Source of the DNA: Nitrosovibrio tenuis
GTDB lineage: Bacteria > Pseudomonadota > Gammaproteobacteria > Burkholderiales > Nitrosomonadaceae
Length of the DNA stretch: 64,000 nt
Direction: 5' to 3'
Assembly: GCF_900109785.1 (NCBI RefSeq)
Contig: NZ_FOBH01000012.1
Span: 1-64,000, forward strand
This document shows, in pieces, positions 8,716 through 20,624 of this stretch. The notes beneath the pieces were generated by a model that searched no databases, had not been told where the DNA came from, and saw only the letters and a program-made list of their open reading frames with translations. A program made the position numbers and the translations under genes. Within the stretch, counting starts at the first letter, position 1. Every line of letters begins with the position of its first letter.

Positions 8716-9989
8716 CCCAACCGACTCAAATACTTCTGGCTGGGGTGAACCCGGCCGATCCGGACAATTGGCGGCTCAAGAGTTATGAGCAGCGCGAAGG
8801 TTACGCCGCGCTGAGAAAAATCTTGAGTGAAAAGATCCCTCCGGAAAAAGTCATTGAGGAAGTCAAGAAGTCGGCGTTGCGTGGGCGTGGCGGCGCCGGT
8901 TTCCCGACCGGGCTGAAGTGGAGCTTCATGCCCAAGCAATATGAGGGCGATAAATACCTCGTGTGCAATTCCGATGAGGGTGAACCGGGAACGTTCAAAG
9001 ACCGCGACATCATGCGCCATAACCCGCACCTTCTGATTGAGGGCATGCTTATAGGCGCCTACGCGATGGGTATCCGGACAGGCTACAACTATGTGCATGG
9101 CGAGATCTGGGATACTTACGAGCGCATGGAAGAGGCAGTGGATGAAGCCCGTGACGCGGGATACCTCGGGCCCAATATATTGGGTTCCGATTTCAGTTTC
9201 CAGTTATACAATCATCATGGTTACGGCGCTTATATATGTGGTGAGGAAACTGCGCTGCTCGAATCCCTGGAAGGCAAGAAAGGGCAACCGCGTTTCAAGC
9301 CGCCTTTCCCGGCGAGCTTCGGGCTATACGGTAAACCCACTACCATTAACAATACTGAAACATTCGCTTCCGTACCCTGGATCATTCGCCATGGTGGCGA
9401 AAAATTTCTGCAACTTGGCAAGCCCAACAATGGAGGCACCAAGCTCTTTTCTGTTTCCGGCCATGTCAACAAGCCGGGCAATTATGAAATCCCGCTGGGC
9501 ACCCCTTTCGCAACATTGCTTGAAATGGCGGGGGGCATGCGGGGCGGGCGCAAGCTCAAAGGGTGTATTCCGGGTGGCTCATCCATGCCAGTATTACCCG
9601 GCGATGTCATGATGCAAACGGACATGGATTACGATTCGATCGCGAAAGCGGGATCCATGCTGGGTTCCGGCGCGGTCATCATCATGGACGATACCACCTG
9701 CATGGTGAGAGCGCTTGAACGGCTATCCTATTTTTATTTTGAAGAGTCTTGCGGCCAGTGTACACCCTGCCGGGAAGGCACAGGCTGGTTATACCGCGTC
9801 GTGCACCGGATTGAGACCGGTAAGGGACGAATGGAAGACCTGGATCTGCTCAATAACGTTGCGGACAATATTCAGGGGCGCACCATCTGTGCGCTGGGCG
9901 ACGCGGCCGCCATGCCGGTACGCGCCATGATTCAGCATTTTCGCGACGAATTTGCATACCATATCGAGCATAAGAAATGTATGGTGTAA
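8712..9989 (+). CDS. nuoF: NADH-quinone oxidoreductase subunit F
   Basis: 51-kDa subunit with the NADH site, FMN and the N3 [4Fe-4S] cluster. The 425-residue protein has the glycine-rich nucleotide loop [14 protein letters not shown], the FMN-site [27 protein letters not shown], and the cluster ligands [11 protein letters not shown] with a downstream cysteine in [13 protein letters not shown]. Starts in overlap with nuoE; nuoG follows after 63 bases. Confidence 0.97.
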   Translation: MTQPTQILLAGVNPADPDNWRLKSYEQREGYAALRKILSEKIPPEKVIEEVKKSALRGRGGAGFPTGLKWSFMPKQYEGDKYLVCNSDEGEPGTFKDRDIMRHNPHLLIEGMLIGAYAMGIRTGYNYVHGEIWDTYERMEEAVDEARDAGYLGPNILGSDFSFQLYNHHGYGAYICGEETALLESLEGKKGQPRFKPPFPASFGLYGKPTTINNTETFASVPWIIRHGGEKFLQLGKPNNGGTKLFSVSGHVNKPGNYEIPLGTPFATLLEMAGGMRGGRKLKGCIPGGSSMPVLPGDVMMQTDMDYDSIAKAGSMLGSGAVIIMDDTTCMVRALERLSYFYFEESCGQCTPCREGTGWLYRVVHRIETGKGRMEDLDLLNNVADNIQGRTICALGDAAAMPVRAMIQHFRDEFAYHIEHKKCMV

Positions 9990-10052
9990 AGGAATCTCCG
10001 AAGTGCTTCCTCCTTGTCCACATCAGCCCGTTAGCCCGAGAGCGTATTACAA

Positions 10053-12491
10053 ATGATTAATTTCGAAATCGACGGTAAAGTGGTATCCGTGCCCAAGAAT
10101 GGCACCGTCATGGATGGCGCCAACCAGCTGGGTATATACATCCCGCATTTTTGCTATCACAAGAAATTATCGATTGCAGCAAATTGCCGCATGTGCCTGG
10201 TGCAAGTCGAGAAAGCGCCCAAGCCTTTACCTGCCTGCGCGACGCCCGCCATGGAAGGCATGAAAGTATTCACGCACTCCGGACAAGCCGTAACGGCGCA
10301 AAAAGGCGTGATGGAATTTCTGCTCATCAATCATCCGCTGGATTGCCCCATTTGCGATCAGGGCGGCGAATGTCAATTGCAGGACCTGGCCGTGGGCTAT
10401 GGCGCGAGCTCATCACGTTATACGGAAGCCAAGCGGGTGGTTGCAAACAAGAACCTGGGTCCGCTCATTTCCACCGATATGACGCGCTGTATTCATTGCA
10501 CCCGTTGCGTCCGTTTTGGCCAGGAAATCGCGGGCATCATGGAACTGGGTATGGCTGGGCGAGGCGAGCATGCTGAAATCCTCTCCTTCGTAGGGAGGAC
10601 GGTGGATTCCGAACTATCCGGCAATGTGATCGATCTTTGTCCAGTAGGTGCGCTCGTCAGCAAGCCTTTCCGGTATTCAGCCCGAACATGGGAATTATCG
10701 CGCAGAAAATCCATAAGTCCCCACTGCGGTCTCGGGTCCAATCTGATTGTCCAGGTGAAGCAGAACCGTGTTATGCGTGTACTGCCGCGTGAGAACGAGG
10801 TAATAAACGAGTGCTGGTTGTCGGACAAGGATCGCTTCTCTTATGAGGGGTTGAACTCCGAAGAGCGCTTGAGCAAACCCATGATCAGGCGCGACGGCGA
10901 GTGGCAGGAATGCAATTGGCAAACAGCATTGGAATTCGTTGCCAATGGGCTGAAGGCCGTCAAGGAAAAGTACGGTGCGCAACGTATCGGCGCGCTGGCT
11001 TCTGCGCATAGCACGCTAGAAGAGCTCCATCTGCTTCAGAAATTAATGCGGGGATTTGGCAGCGCAAATGTGGATCACCGCCTGAGGCAATCCGATTTTC
11101 GCGCGGATGGGCATTTACTGGGCGTGCCGTGGCTGGGGATGAGCATTGCCGAGCTTTCCCGGCTGAGGTCCGTGCTGATCATCGGCAGTACATTGCGCAA
11201 GGATCATCCGCTCATCGCGCAGCGTTTGCGCCAGGCCGTGAAGCAGGGCGCGCAATTGAATTTGATCAATCCAGTCGATGATGACCTGCTTACCAAGGTG
11301 GCAAACCGCGCCATTGTAGCGCCCGCAGCAATGGTGTCGCTGCTGGCGCAGGTCCTGAAAGCGGCTGCCGAGTTGCGGGGTGTGGAAATTCCTGGGGCAG
11401 TGGAAGATGCGGTGAGCCAACTGGAGGTGACTGATGTTGCCCGCGCCATGGCGGCCAGCCTCATCGATATTAAGCCTTCTGCCATCCTTCTCGGCAATCT
11501 GGCGCAGCATCATCCGCGCTATGGAGACATTCATGCGCTGGCGCAGCACCTCGCGCAAATCGCCGAAGCGCAGTTTGGCGTTTTAGGCGAGGCGGCCAAC
11601 AGCGTGGGCGCATATATTGCCCGGGCCATTCCGGATCCCCATATCCAGCAAGCGCCCGCCGCCAACCCATCGTCCCAGCCCGAATTAAAGGGCATGAACG
11701 CCCAGCAAATGCTCGGGATAAGCGAAACCGGGGCTGTGGCTGATCCCTGCCAGGCATATGTACTGCTGAACCTGGAACCGGAACTGGATAGCTATAATTC
11801 CCAGCAAACTGTGAAGGCATTGGATGCGGCGGAGCTGGTGGTGATGATGGGGGCATATAAAAGCCCGCATGCACTGAGTCGAAATTATGCAGACGTATTG
11901 CTGCCCATTGCGCCGTTTACGGAAACGTCCGGTACTTTCATCAATACCGAAGGCCGGGTGCAGATTTTTAATGGCGTAGTTGCACCGCTTGGGGAGACGC
12001 GTCCAGCATGGAAAGTTCTTCGGGTACTGGGGAATATGCTTGGGCTTGATGGCTTTGATTACGACGCGCCGGAGCAGGTCCGCGCAGAAATTTTTCCGGA
12101 TGAAAGCGAGGTCAGCAGGTTACTGGATAACAATCTGAGGGGTTTTGCCGTAGAGAGCACCGAGGCCCCGGAGGGGACGACGAGCGGGGAAATCCAGCGC
12201 ATCGGAGAGGTTCCGATTTACCAGGCCGATCCTATCGTGAGGCGTGCGGGATCGCTGCAGCGCACGCACGATGCCGCCGCACCGGTCGCATGGATGGCAG
12301 GTGCGCTGATGGACAGGCTTGGCGTAAGGCTGGGTGACAGCGTCAGGGTGAAGCAGGGAGGGGGAGTGGTGCAACTCGCGGCGGCCCGCGACGATAAGCT
12401 GCCCGCTGATTGCGCGCGCGTTGCAGCTGCGCATCCTTTGACTGCCGCACTGGGCGATATGTTCGGGCCCATTGAAATAGAAAAATTATAA
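10053..12491 (+). CDS. nuoG: NADH-quinone oxidoreductase subunit G
   Basis: Large peripheral subunit carrying clusters N1b, N4 and N5. The N-terminal ferredoxin-like region (about 1-220) has the N1b motif CRMCLVQVE with its partner cysteines, the N5 His/Cys region [18 protein letters not shown], and the N4 pair [14 protein letters not shown] molybdopterin-oxidoreductase-like domain fills residues 220-690. The extra N7 cluster motif of E. coli is absent (SPHCGLGSN in its place), as in many betaproteobacteria. 812 residues; nuoH begins about 20 bases downstream. Confidence 0.96.
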   Translation: MINFEIDGKVVSVPKNGTVMDGANQLGIYIPHFCYHKKLSIAANCRMCLVQVEKAPKPLPACATPAMEGMKVFTHSGQAVTAQKGVMEFLLINHPLDCPICDQGGECQLQDLAVGYGASSSRYTEAKRVVANKNLGPLISTDMTRCIHCTRCVRFGQEIAGIMELGMAGRGEHAEILSFVGRTVDSELSGNVIDLCPVGALVSKPFRYSARTWELSRRKSISPHCGLGSNLIVQVKQNRVMRVLPRENEVINECWLSDKDRFSYEGLNSEERLSKPMIRRDGEWQECNWQTALEFVANGLKAVKEKYGAQRIGALASAHSTLEELHLLQKLMRGFGSANVDHRLRQSDFRADGHLLGVPWLGMSIAELSRLRSVLIIGSTLRKDHPLIAQRLRQAVKQGAQLNLINPVDDDLLTKVANRAIVAPAAMVSLLAQVLKAAAELRGVEIPGAVEDAVSQLEVTDVARAMAASLIDIKPSAILLGNLAQHHPRYGDIHALAQHLAQIAEAQFGVLGEAANSVGAYIARAIPDPHIQQAPAANPSSQPELKGMNAQQMLGISETGAVADPCQAYVLLNLEPELDSYNSQQTVKALDAAELVVMMGAYKSPHALSRNYADVLLPIAPFTETSGTFINTEGRVQIFNGVVAPLGETRPAWKVLRVLGNMLGLDGFDYDAPEQVRAEIFPDESEVSRLLDNNLRGFAVESTEAPEGTTSGEIQRIGEVPIYQADPIVRRAGSLQRTHDAAAPVAWMAGALMDRLGVRLGDSVRVKQGGGVVQLAAARDDKLPADCARVAAAHPLTAALGDMFGPIEIEKL

Positions 12492-12510
12492 TGGAAGAGC
12501 AGGGTTTTTG

Positions 12511-13611
12511 ATGGAACACGCCCAACAACTATTTGGAAATCTTTTTGGTCCTGAGTGGGGACCGGCGCTTTTCCTCGTGGCGAAGAACGTCCTGTTGATT
12601 GTCGCGATTGTATTGCCGTTGATGCTCGCCGTGGCTTATCTCACGTTTGCTGAACGCAAAATTATCGGCTATATGCAGTTGCGGGTCGGACCCAACCGCG
12701 TAACGTTCTTCGGCATTCCGTGGCTGGGTGGCTGGGGCCAACCCATCGCCGATGCGGTCAAGGCGGTGATGAAGGAAATCATCATTCCCAGCGGCGCCAA
12801 TAAATTTCTGTTTGTGCTGGCGCCGGTGCTTACGTTCGCGCCTGCGCTGGCGGCATGGGCTGTCGTGCCTTTCTCCCCGGAGGTCGTGCTGGCGGATATC
12901 AATGCCGGCCTGCTCTATATTCTGGCCATGACTTCAATGGGAGTCTACGGAGTCATCATAGCGGGCTGGGCGTCCAATTCCAAATATGCGTTCCTCGGTG
13001 CGATGCGTTCCGCCGCGCAGGTGGTGTCGTATGAGCTTGCGATGGGTTTCGCATTGGTATGCGTGCTGATGATGTCGCACAGCCTGAATCTGGGGGACAT
13101 CGTCAGGGGCCAGCAGGGTAGCAGCTTCATCAATTGGTATCTTATCCCGCTGTTTCCCATGTTCCTGGTGTATTTCATTTCAGGCGTAGCCGAAACCAAC
13201 CGTGCTCCGTTTGATGTGGCCGAAGGTGAATCGGAGATTGTCGCCGGGTTCCACGTTGAGTATTCCGGCATGGCCTTCACGGTATTCTTCCTGGCGGAAT
13301 ACTCCAACATGATTCTGGTGGCCACACTGGCCAGCATCATATTCCTGGGTGGGTGGTTGCCACCGCTCGATATGGCGCCGTTTACCCTGGTCCCCGGTTT
13401 TATCTGGCTATTGCTGAAGATATCGTTTTTACTGTTTTGTTTTCTCTGGTTCCGCGCCACCTTTCCTCGCTACCGCTATGACCAGATCATGCGTCTGGGC
13501 TGGAAGGTGTTCATACCGATCACGCTTGTCTGGATACTGCTCATAGGCGTGGTAATGCAATTTCCGCCCTCGATGCGGAATGCGTTTCCATTGAGTTTGT
13601 GGTTCCACTGA
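12511..13611 (+). CDS. nuoH: NADH-quinone oxidoreductase subunit H
   Basis: Membrane subunit that forms the quinone chamber at the arm junction. The 366-residue protein has eight predicted spans, the [17 protein letters not shown] loop, and [16 protein letters not shown], which holds the acidic residues of the proton path. ATG at 12511 is preferred over the adjacent TTG at 12508; AGGG lies upstream at 12501-12504. In-operon position between nuoG and nuoI is standard. Confidence 0.97.
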   Translation: MEHAQQLFGNLFGPEWGPALFLVAKNVLLIVAIVLPLMLAVAYLTFAERKIIGYMQLRVGPNRVTFFGIPWLGGWGQPIADAVKAVMKEIIIPSGANKFLFVLAPVLTFAPALAAWAVVPFSPEVVLADINAGLLYILAMTSMGVYGVIIAGWASNSKYAFLGAMRSAAQVVSYELAMGFALVCVLMMSHSLNLGDIVRGQQGSSFINWYLIPLFPMFLVYFISGVAETNRAPFDVAEGESEIVAGFHVEYSGMAFTVFFLAEYSNMILVATLASIIFLGGWLPPLDMAPFTLVPGFIWLLLKISFLLFCFLWFRATFPRYRYDQIMRLGWKVFIPITLVWILLIGVVMQFPPSMRNAFPLSLWFH

Positions 13612-13639
13612 GGCAGGCACTGAGAGACAGGAGAAGGCC

Positions 13640-14128
13640 ATGAATCGTATCAAGGATTTTTTCCGTACCTTCCTGCTTTTTGAACTGGTCAAGGGGATGA
13701 TGTTGACCGGCCGTTACCTGTTTGCGCGTAAAATAACGGTGCATTTCCCCGAGGAAAAAACGCCGCAGTCTCCCCGTTTCCGTGGGCTCCATGCGCTGCG
13801 CCGTTATCCCAATGGAGAAGAGCGTTGCATCGCCTGCAAACTTTGCGAAGCGGTCTGTCCCGCACTGGCGATTACCATCGAATCCGAGCAGCGCGATGAC
13901 GGGACCCGCCGCACGACGCGCTACGACATTGATCTTACCAAATGCATATTTTGTGGTTTCTGCGAGGAGTCCTGTCCCGTGGACTCCATCGTCGAAACGC
14001 GCATCCTTGAATATCATGGAGAGAAACGCGGTGATCTGATCTATACCAAGCCGATGTTGCTGGCGGTGGGAGATCGGTATGAGGAACAGATAGCGAAGGA
14101 CCGGGCAGCTGACGCGGGCTACCGGTGA
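13640..14128 (+). CDS. nuoI: NADH-quinone oxidoreductase subunit I
   Basis: Ferredoxin-like subunit with clusters N6a and N6b. Two CxxCxxCxxxCP motifs are intact: [12 protein letters not shown] and [12 protein letters not shown]. 162 residues, with an amphipathic N terminus that lies against the membrane arm. Preceded by AGGAGAAGGCC, a good ribosome-binding site. Confidence 0.97.
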   Translation: MNRIKDFFRTFLLFELVKGMMLTGRYLFARKITVHFPEEKTPQSPRFRGLHALRRYPNGEERCIACKLCEAVCPALAITIESEQRDDGTRRTTRYDIDLTKCIFCGFCEESCPVDSIVETRILEYHGEKRGDLIYTKPMLLAVGDRYEEQIAKDRAADAGYR

Positions 14129-14138
14129 TCGAGTACAC

Positions 14139-14744
14139 ATGAGTTTCGAAGATATCATTTTTTATTTTTTTTCGGCGGTGCTGGTTTCATCGGCGCTGGG
14201 CGTCATCACTGCCCGCAACCCCGTGCATTCCGCGCTGTTATTGGTATTGGCCTTTTTTACCTCTGCGGGGCTGTGGTTACTGCTGGAAGCAGAGTTTCTC
14301 GCGATCACGCTGGTGCTGGTCTATGTCGGCGCGGTAATGGTGCTGTTCCTGTTCGTGGTCATGATGCTGGATATCAACCTTGATCAACTACGCGAGGGAT
14401 TCTGGAAGTGGTTCCCGTTTGGTGCGTTTCTCGCGTTACTGATGGCGGGTGAGATGGCGATGGTGCTGATGGGTAAACAGTTTGGAGCCGACGAAATGCC
14501 AGCTCCGCCATCGCGGGGTGCAGATTACAGCAATACCAAGGAATTAGGCCGCCTGATCTACACCGAATATGTTTATGCATTCGAGCTGGCGGCCGTGATT
14601 CTGCTGGTAGCAATCGTGGCCGCCATTGCGCTGACGCTGCGGCGCCGTACCGGCATCAAATCGCCCGATGTCGCCCAGCAGGTGGCGGTCAAGCGTAAAG
14701 ACCGCGTGCGGATGGTATCGATGCCATCTGAAAAGAAAGAATAA
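14139..14744 (+). CDS. nuoJ: NADH-quinone oxidoreductase subunit J
   Basis: Membrane-arm subunit with five spans. The 201-residue protein has the conserved EAEFLAITLVLVYVGAVMVLFLFVVMML region in the third span, which contains the pi-bulge helix of the family. The C-terminal 30 residues are basic and cytosolic. Starts 10 bases after nuoI. Confidence 0.96.
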   Translation: MSFEDIIFYFFSAVLVSSALGVITARNPVHSALLLVLAFFTSAGLWLLLEAEFLAITLVLVYVGAVMVLFLFVVMMLDINLDQLREGFWKWFPFGAFLALLMAGEMAMVLMGKQFGADEMPAPPSRGADYSNTKELGRLIYTEYVYAFELAAVILLVAIVAAIALTLRRRTGIKSPDVAQQVAVKRKDRVRMVSMPSEKKE

Positions 14745-14791
14745 AAGCAATTACTGGTCAATTGAAATTGGCCTGAAAAGAGGGTGTTAGC

Positions 14792-15097
14792 TTGGTTTCA
14801 TTATCCCATTACCTTGTCTTAGGGGCGATTCTGTTCGCCATCAGCATTGTCGGCATTTTCCTCAACAGGAAAAATGTGATTATCCTGTTGATGGCGATCG
14901 AGCTGATGCTGTTGGCGGTAAACATGAATTTCATCGCATTCTCTCATTATCTCCAGGACGTATCGGGGCAGATTTTCGTATTTTTCATTTTGACCGTGGC
15001 GGCGGCTGAGTCAGCCATTGGCCTGGCGATACTCGTAGTGTTATTTCGCAACCTGCGCACGATCAATGTCGACGATTTGGACAACCTGAAAGGGTAA
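14792..15097 (+). CDS. nuoK: NADH-quinone oxidoreductase subunit K
   Basis: Three-span membrane subunit homologous to MrpC. The 101-residue product begins at a TTG codon ([11 protein letters not shown]), preceded by GAGGG at 14780-14784. The two buried glutamates of the proton path are visible in [14 protein letters not shown] and [11 protein letters not shown]. Ends with the usual DDLDNLKG tail. Confidence 0.96.
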   Translation: MVSLSHYLVLGAILFAISIVGIFLNRKNVIILLMAIELMLLAVNMNFIAFSHYLQDVSGQIFVFFILTVAAAESAIGLAILVVLFRNLRTINVDDLDNLKG

Positions 15098-15175
15098 TGG
15101 GTAAATAGTGGGATAAAGCGGGTGCAAGCCCGAACGTGATAGCGAGCGGGTTAAGAAAAAGAAAAGCCGGATTTT

Positions 15176-17128
15176 ATGACTGAGATGCAAAAACTTTATC
15201 TGTTGGTGCCGCTGGCGCCCCTGGCGGGCGCGCTTATAGCCGGATTGTTTGGCCGCCTGATCGGGCCGGCCTGGAGCCATCGCGCCACCATAGCGTTAAT
15301 GCTTGTGTGCGTTGCCGCATCCGTTACCGTCTTTATGGATGTGCTGAAAGGCAATGTCTATAACGGCACCGTTTACACCTGGATGACCTCCGGCGATACT
15401 CGGTTCGAGGTTGGATTTCTGATCGATCAGCTCACGGCCACGATGATGGTAGTGGTCAGCTTCGTTTCGCTGATGGTTCATATCTACACCATCGGTTACA
15501 TGCATGGTGATCCCGGCTATCAGCGTTTTTTCAGCTATATCTCGCTTTTCACCTTCTCGATGCTGATGCTGGTGATGTCCAATAACTTCCTTCAGCTTTT
15601 CTTCGGCTGGGAGGCGGTAGGGCTGGTTTCGTATCTGCTTATTGGTTTCTGGTACACCCGGCCCACCGCAATTTACGCGAACTTGAAGGCGTTCCTGGTC
15701 AATCGCGTGGGTGATTTCGGTTTTCTTCTCGGTATCGGTTTGGTACTGACGTATTTTGGCACGCTGGATTACGCGGCGGTATTCGCCCAGGCTCCACAGG
15801 CCGCAGCGCAGACCATCGAAATCATACCCGGCTCGCGGTGGGAGTTATTGTCGCCGATCTGTATCCTCCTGTTTGTTGGCGCGATGGGTAAATCCGCACA
15901 GTTTCCCCTGCACGTATGGCTGCCCGACTCGATGGAGGGGCCAACCCCCATCTCCGCCCTGATTCACGCCGCTACTATGGTAACGGCGGGAATTTTCATG
16001 GTCGCCCGCATGTCTCCATTGTTCGAGTTAAGCGAGGCGGCCCTGTCGGTGATACTCGTGATCGGCGGCATCACGACGCTATTCATGGCGCTGGTAGCGG
16101 TTGTGCAGAACGACATCAAGCGCGTCGTGGCATATTCGACGCTATCCCAGCTGGGTTACATGACGGTGGCGCTGGGCGCCTCGGCTTATTCCGCTGGCAT
16201 TTTCCATCTGATGACGCATGCTTTTTTCAAGGCGGTGCTGTTTCTGGGCGCGGGCTCTGTCATTATCGCCATGCATCACGAGCAGGACATGCGGAAAATG
16301 GGCGGGCTCAAGAAATATATGCCCGTTACATACTGGACGATGTTTATCGCGGCGCTGGCAAGTGCCGGTGTTCCCGGTTTCTCCGGTTTCTTTTCCAAGG
16401 ATGCCATTATTGAAGCGGTACACTTCGCTACCCTTCCCGGCGCGGGCTTTGCTTATTTCTGCGCGGTGACCACAGTCTTCGTCACCGCTTTTTACACATT
16501 CCGACTGCTGTTCATGACTTTCCATGGCAAGCCTCGAATGGATCATCATACCGAAGAGCATCTGCATGAATCGCCCTGGGTCGTGACATTGCCCCTCGTC
16601 ATCCTGGCAACGGCTTCCATCGGCGCGGGCTGGCTGATCGAGCCCATGCTGTTCGGAGGCTATTTCGGTAATGCCATACACATTTTGCCCCAGCATGAGG
16701 CAATCGCAAAAATGGCGGCGGAGTTTCATGGCATAGGCGGAATGATGGCGCATGCCTTCACGACTTTGCCGTTCTGGTTCTCGGCGGGCGGCATTTTCGC
16801 CGCATGGTATTTATACATGGTTAGAACTAATTTGCCGGCGAGAATCAGGCAAGCCGCCGGCCCGCTCTATACCATCCTCGATCGCAAATATTTCATCGAT
16901 GAATTGTACTCATGGCTCTTTGCGGGGGGTGCGCTCGCCGTCGGACGCGGGTTGTGGAAATACGGGGATGTGATAGTGATTGATGGATTTTTCGTCAACG
17001 GCTCGGCGCGTGTGGTGGCCGCAACCGCGATGTTGATGCGGCGCTTCCAGTCCGGCTATATCTATCACTATGCGTTTACCATGATCGTCGGCGTATTTGT
17101 ATTGATGAGCGTATGGTTGTTCGTGTAA
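15176..17128 (+). CDS. nuoL: NADH-quinone oxidoreductase subunit L
   Basis: Largest antiporter-like subunit, with the long lateral helix that clamps the membrane arm. The 650-residue protein has about sixteen spans, the core GWEAVGLVSYLLIGFW segment, the lysine in GAMGKSAQFPLHVWLPDSMEGPTP, and HAFFKAVLFLGAGSV. The preceding 79-base gap has no gene. Standard length and position. Confidence 0.97.
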   Translation: MTEMQKLYLLVPLAPLAGALIAGLFGRLIGPAWSHRATIALMLVCVAASVTVFMDVLKGNVYNGTVYTWMTSGDTRFEVGFLIDQLTATMMVVVSFVSLMVHIYTIGYMHGDPGYQRFFSYISLFTFSMLMLVMSNNFLQLFFGWEAVGLVSYLLIGFWYTRPTAIYANLKAFLVNRVGDFGFLLGIGLVLTYFGTLDYAAVFAQAPQAAAQTIEIIPGSRWELLSPICILLFVGAMGKSAQFPLHVWLPDSMEGPTPISALIHAATMVTAGIFMVARMSPLFELSEAALSVILVIGGITTLFMALVAVVQNDIKRVVAYSTLSQLGYMTVALGASAYSAGIFHLMTHAFFKAVLFLGAGSVIIAMHHEQDMRKMGGLKKYMPVTYWTMFIAALASAGVPGFSGFFSKDAIIEAVHFATLPGAGFAYFCAVTTVFVTAFYTFRLLFMTFHGKPRMDHHTEEHLHESPWVVTLPLVILATASIGAGWLIEPMLFGGYFGNAIHILPQHEAIAKMAAEFHGIGGMMAHAFTTLPFWFSAGGIFAAWYLYMVRTNLPARIRQAAGPLYTILDRKYFIDELYSWLFAGGALAVGRGLWKYGDVIVIDGFFVNGSARVVAATAMLMRRFQSGYIYHYAFTMIVGVFVLMSVWLFV

Positions 17129-17203
17129 GACAACAATAAAAAGCAATATTATCGAAAGTGCGGCATTGGCGTCTTCATGCCCGAAGAATAAAACGGAATA
17201 AAC

Positions 17204-18688
17204 ATGTTGTTTGGCTTTCCCCTATTAAGTCTGGTCATCTGGTTGCCTATTCTTGCCGGTGTGGGCGTATTGGCAACCGGCGGCGATCGTAATGCCCAGA
17301 CGGCACGATGGATCGCGCTTGCGGGAGCGGTAGCGGGCTTCCTGGTGGCGATTCCGCTTTACACGCGCTTCGACCCGTTGACGAACGCCATGCAGTTCGT
17401 CGAATACAGCCCTTGGATCGAGCACTTCAACATACACTACCATCTGGGCATCGATGGCATTGCCATGCCACTGATTCTGCTCAATTGCTTTACCACTCCC
17501 CTGGTTGTAATCGCCGGTTGGCAGGTGATAAGCAAGCGGGTATCCCAATATATGGGCGCGTTTCTTATTATGTCCGGGATCGTGAACGGTGTGTTCTCGT
17601 CACTCGATGCGATTCTGTTCTATATCTTCTGGGAAGCATCCCTGATCCCGATGTTCCTCATTGTCGGCGTGTGGGGTGGGCCCAACCGCGTGTATGCGGC
17701 CATCAAGTTTTTCCTTTACACGCTGCTGGGTTCCCTGCTCATGCTGGTCGCGTTCATTTATCTGTATCAGGTTTCCGGTGGCAGTTTTTCGATATTGGAT
17801 TATCACAGGCTGCCGCTGCCGCTTGCGCCGCAAATACTGATATTTATCGCTTTCCTGCTGGCTTTTGCGGTAAAAGTGCCAATGTGGCCGGTTCACACCT
17901 GGCTGCCGGACGCCCACGTGGAGGCGCCGACCGGCGGATCGGTGGTGCTGGCGGCAATCCTGCTGAAACTCGGCGGTTACGGCTTCCTGCGTTTCTCGCT
18001 TCCCATCGTGCCGGATGCGAGCCATTATCTGTCGGACATAATGATCGCGCTATCCCTGGTCGCGGTCGTGTATATAGGATTCATCGCCCTCGTGCAGGCG
18101 GACATGAAAAAGCTCATCGCTTATTCATCGGTATCACACATGGGGTTCGTCACGCTCGGCTTCTTCCTGTTCAATGCATACGGGGTGGAAGGCGCGATGG
18201 TGCAGATGATCTCGCACGGGTTTATCTCCGGCGCAATGTTCCTGTGCGTGGGGGTAATGTATGACAGGCTGCATTCACGGCAGATTGCCGATTATGGCGG
18301 TGTGGCCAATAAAATGCCTGTCTTCGCGGCATTTTTCATGCTGTTTGCCATGGCAAACTCGGGATTGCCCGGTACCAGTGGTTTCGTCGGGGAATTCATC
18401 GTCATCATGGCTGCCATCAAAGTAAATTTCTGGTATGGGTTTTTTGCCGGCATCACGCTGATCACCGGGGCTGCCTACACGCTCTGGATGTACAAGCGCG
18501 TGGTATTTGGCGCGGTGGCGCACCCCAGCGTCGAGGAGATGAACGACATCAATGGACGTGAGATTCTGGTACTCGCAATTCTGGCACTGGCGGTACTGTG
18601 GATGGGCCTTTATCCGCTGCCATTAATGGAAGTCATGCATACCACAGTGGATGATTTGCTGGCGCACGTCGCTCGCAGCAAATTGTAG
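17204..18688 (+). CDS. nuoM: NADH-quinone oxidoreductase subunit M
   Basis: Antiporter-like proton-pumping subunit of the membrane arm. 494 residues with about fourteen spans; the buried glutamate lies in IFWEASLIPMFL and the lysine in FAVKVPMWPVHTWLPDAHVEAPT. The C-terminal aspartate/histidine-rich tail is ordinary. The gene follows nuoL by 75 bases. Confidence 0.97.
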   Translation: MLFGFPLLSLVIWLPILAGVGVLATGGDRNAQTARWIALAGAVAGFLVAIPLYTRFDPLTNAMQFVEYSPWIEHFNIHYHLGIDGIAMPLILLNCFTTPLVVIAGWQVISKRVSQYMGAFLIMSGIVNGVFSSLDAILFYIFWEASLIPMFLIVGVWGGPNRVYAAIKFFLYTLLGSLLMLVAFIYLYQVSGGSFSILDYHRLPLPLAPQILIFIAFLLAFAVKVPMWPVHTWLPDAHVEAPTGGSVVLAAILLKLGGYGFLRFSLPIVPDASHYLSDIMIALSLVAVVYIGFIALVQADMKKLIAYSSVSHMGFVTLGFFLFNAYGVEGAMVQMISHGFISGAMFLCVGVMYDRLHSRQIADYGGVANKMPVFAAFFMLFAMANSGLPGTSGFVGEFIVIMAAIKVNFWYGFFAGITLITGAAYTLWMYKRVVFGAVAHPSVEEMNDINGREILVLAILALAVLWMGLYPLPLMEVMHTTVDDLLAHVARSKL

Positions 18689-18732
18689 CGTAATGGAATA
18701 AATGAGCTGAGCCTGCCTGTCCGAGGATGATA

Positions 18733-20181
18733 ATGAATTTTTTGCAGCCTGATTTCGCCCCTGCCTATCCAGAGATATTTCTGTTGCTGATGGTTTGCGT
18801 GGTGTTATTGGCCGATCTCGCCTGGGGTGAGGAAAAACCTCATCTTGCTTATCTGCTTTCGCAGTTTGCGCTGCTCGGCTGTGTGCTGATTACGTTCGCG
18901 ACCTCGGCGCCAGGCGTGGTGTATACATTCTCCGGCATGTTCGTGGATGATGCCCTGGCCGACATACTGAAGATGATGGTATATGTCACGGTGTCCGTAG
19001 TGCTGGTGTATTCGCGAACCTATATTTCCACGCGTGGCATGCTCAACGGGGAATTCTTCAGCCTGGCGTTGTTTGCGACGCTCGGCATGATGGTCATGAT
19101 TTCCGCAAGCCATTTTCTGACACTCTACCTGGGGCTGGAACTTCTGTCGCTGTCACTTTATGCCATGGTTGCACTGCGGCGCGATTCGGTAGGGGCTACC
19201 GAGGCCGCAATCAAGTTTTTTGTCCTTGGCGCGCTGGCTTCGGGTTTTTTGCTTTATGGCATGTCCATGATATATGGGGCGACCGGGTCCCTTAATATTG
19301 CACGCGTAACCGAAGTGATTCAGACCGGCGCCATGAGCCACACCGTATTGGTAGTGGGAGTGGTGTTCATTGTTGCCGGCATCAGTTTCAAGCTGAGTGC
19401 GGCGCCGTTTCACATGTGGGCTCCCGATGTATATGAGGGCGCATCCACCGCGGTTGTATTATTTATAGGCTCCGCGCCCAAACTAGCTGCTTTCGGCTTT
19501 ATCATGCGTTTGCTCGCGGAAGGCTTGGGGTCTATGGTGGCCGATTGGCAGGGAATGCTTATTATTCTGGCAGTCATGTCGATGCTGATCGGCAATATTG
19601 CCGCTATTGCCCAGACCAATATCAAGCGCATGCTGGCGTATTCCACGATCTCCCACATGGGTTTCGTACTGCTCGGCGTTTTAAGCGGCGACGGGAATGG
19701 ATACAGCTCATCAATGTTTTACGTAGTAGTTTATGTGCTGATGACTCTGGGCACCTTTGGCATGATCATGCTTTTGTCACGAGCGGGCTTCGAGGCCGAT
19801 AAGCTGGAGGACTTCAAAGGGCTCAACCGGCGTAATCCCTGGTATGCTTTTATCATGTTGCTGCTGATGTTTTCGATGGCCGGCATTCCACCAACCGTAG
19901 GCATTTACGCAAAACTTTCGGTGCTGCAGGCCGTGCTCAATGCGGGATACATCTGGCTGGCGGTAGTGGCGGTCCTGCTTTCCCTGATCGGCGTGTTTTA
20001 TTATCTTCGCATCGTTAAACTGATGTATTTCGACGAACCTGAGACCGATGCACTTATTTTGCCCCAGGGCGACGTTAAACTGCTGCTAAGCGCGAACGGT
20101 CTGGCGGTGCTTGCTTTTGGATTTTTTCCCCAGGCGCTGATGGCCTGGTGCGCATACGCCATTCGACACTCATCCATATAG
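18733..20181 (+). CDS. nuoN: NADH-quinone oxidoreductase subunit N
   Basis: Third antiporter-like subunit and last gene of the operon. About 482 residues and fourteen spans, with [18 protein letters not shown], the lysine in [20 protein letters not shown], and [16 protein letters not shown]. Two in-frame ATGs, 18727 and 18733, are possible; GAGG at 18723-18726 is correctly spaced only for 18733. No clear terminator was seen after the stop. Confidence 0.96.
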   Translation: MNFLQPDFAPAYPEIFLLLMVCVVLLADLAWGEEKPHLAYLLSQFALLGCVLITFATSAPGVVYTFSGMFVDDALADILKMMVYVTVSVVLVYSRTYISTRGMLNGEFFSLALFATLGMMVMISASHFLTLYLGLELLSLSLYAMVALRRDSVGATEAAIKFFVLGALASGFLLYGMSMIYGATGSLNIARVTEVIQTGAMSHTVLVVGVVFIVAGISFKLSAAPFHMWAPDVYEGASTAVVLFIGSAPKLAAFGFIMRLLAEGLGSMVADWQGMLIILAVMSMLIGNIAAIAQTNIKRMLAYSTISHMGFVLLGVLSGDGNGYSSSMFYVVVYVLMTLGTFGMIMLLSRAGFEADKLEDFKGLNRRNPWYAFIMLLLMFSMAGIPPTVGIYAKLSVLQAVLNAGYIWLAVVAVLLSLIGVFYYLRIVKLMYFDEPETDALILPQGDVKLLLSANGLAVLAFGFFPQALMAWCAYAIRHSSI

Positions 20182-20624
20182 GCGTATTGCGTCGTTCCCG
20201 GCGGATGCGGCGATGCAGCTCCTAGCCGATGGGTTGGGGTAAAGTAGGCGCCGCCTCGTTCGAAGCTCACACTTCCAGGCCAGGGCCTCGCCCCTCGCCC
20301 CGCGTCTTTCTCTCCTAAGTTCAGGTAGTCCAGCGGATACATAAAAGAGCTGAGCAGGCCGGAAGAATGCAAAAGTGTTCCAGAAACTTATCGATTGAGT
20401 TCCTCCAAGGCTGGCGATTGCGAGTAATGTTTCCTGGAAGTGTTGGCCTGAATTAAGTCAGACGCGATTTCACATACAGTGCCGGATTTCATCCCAACTG
20501 AATCGTGCTCCAAGGACCAAAATGTGCCAGTAGCGATCATTCGGGTAAGGGTGAAAAACTGGTAGCATGAAACTCACGTGTTTGAAGACGAAAAATTGAG
20601 AGCACCTCACTCTTCTGTCTGCCA
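20182..20624. other. intergenic region after nuoN, nothing recognised
   Basis: About 440 bases without a credible reading frame on either strand. A GC-rich patch near 20190-20320 is followed by ordinary AT-richer sequence that must hold the promoter of the next gene. No strong hairpin with a T tract was found. Confidence 0.5.

Noticed and set aside
20182-20624. Possible mobile element or CRISPR in the gap after nuoN
   Set aside because: No terminal inverted repeats, no regularly spaced repeats and no transposase frame were found here; the same is true of the rest of the window.
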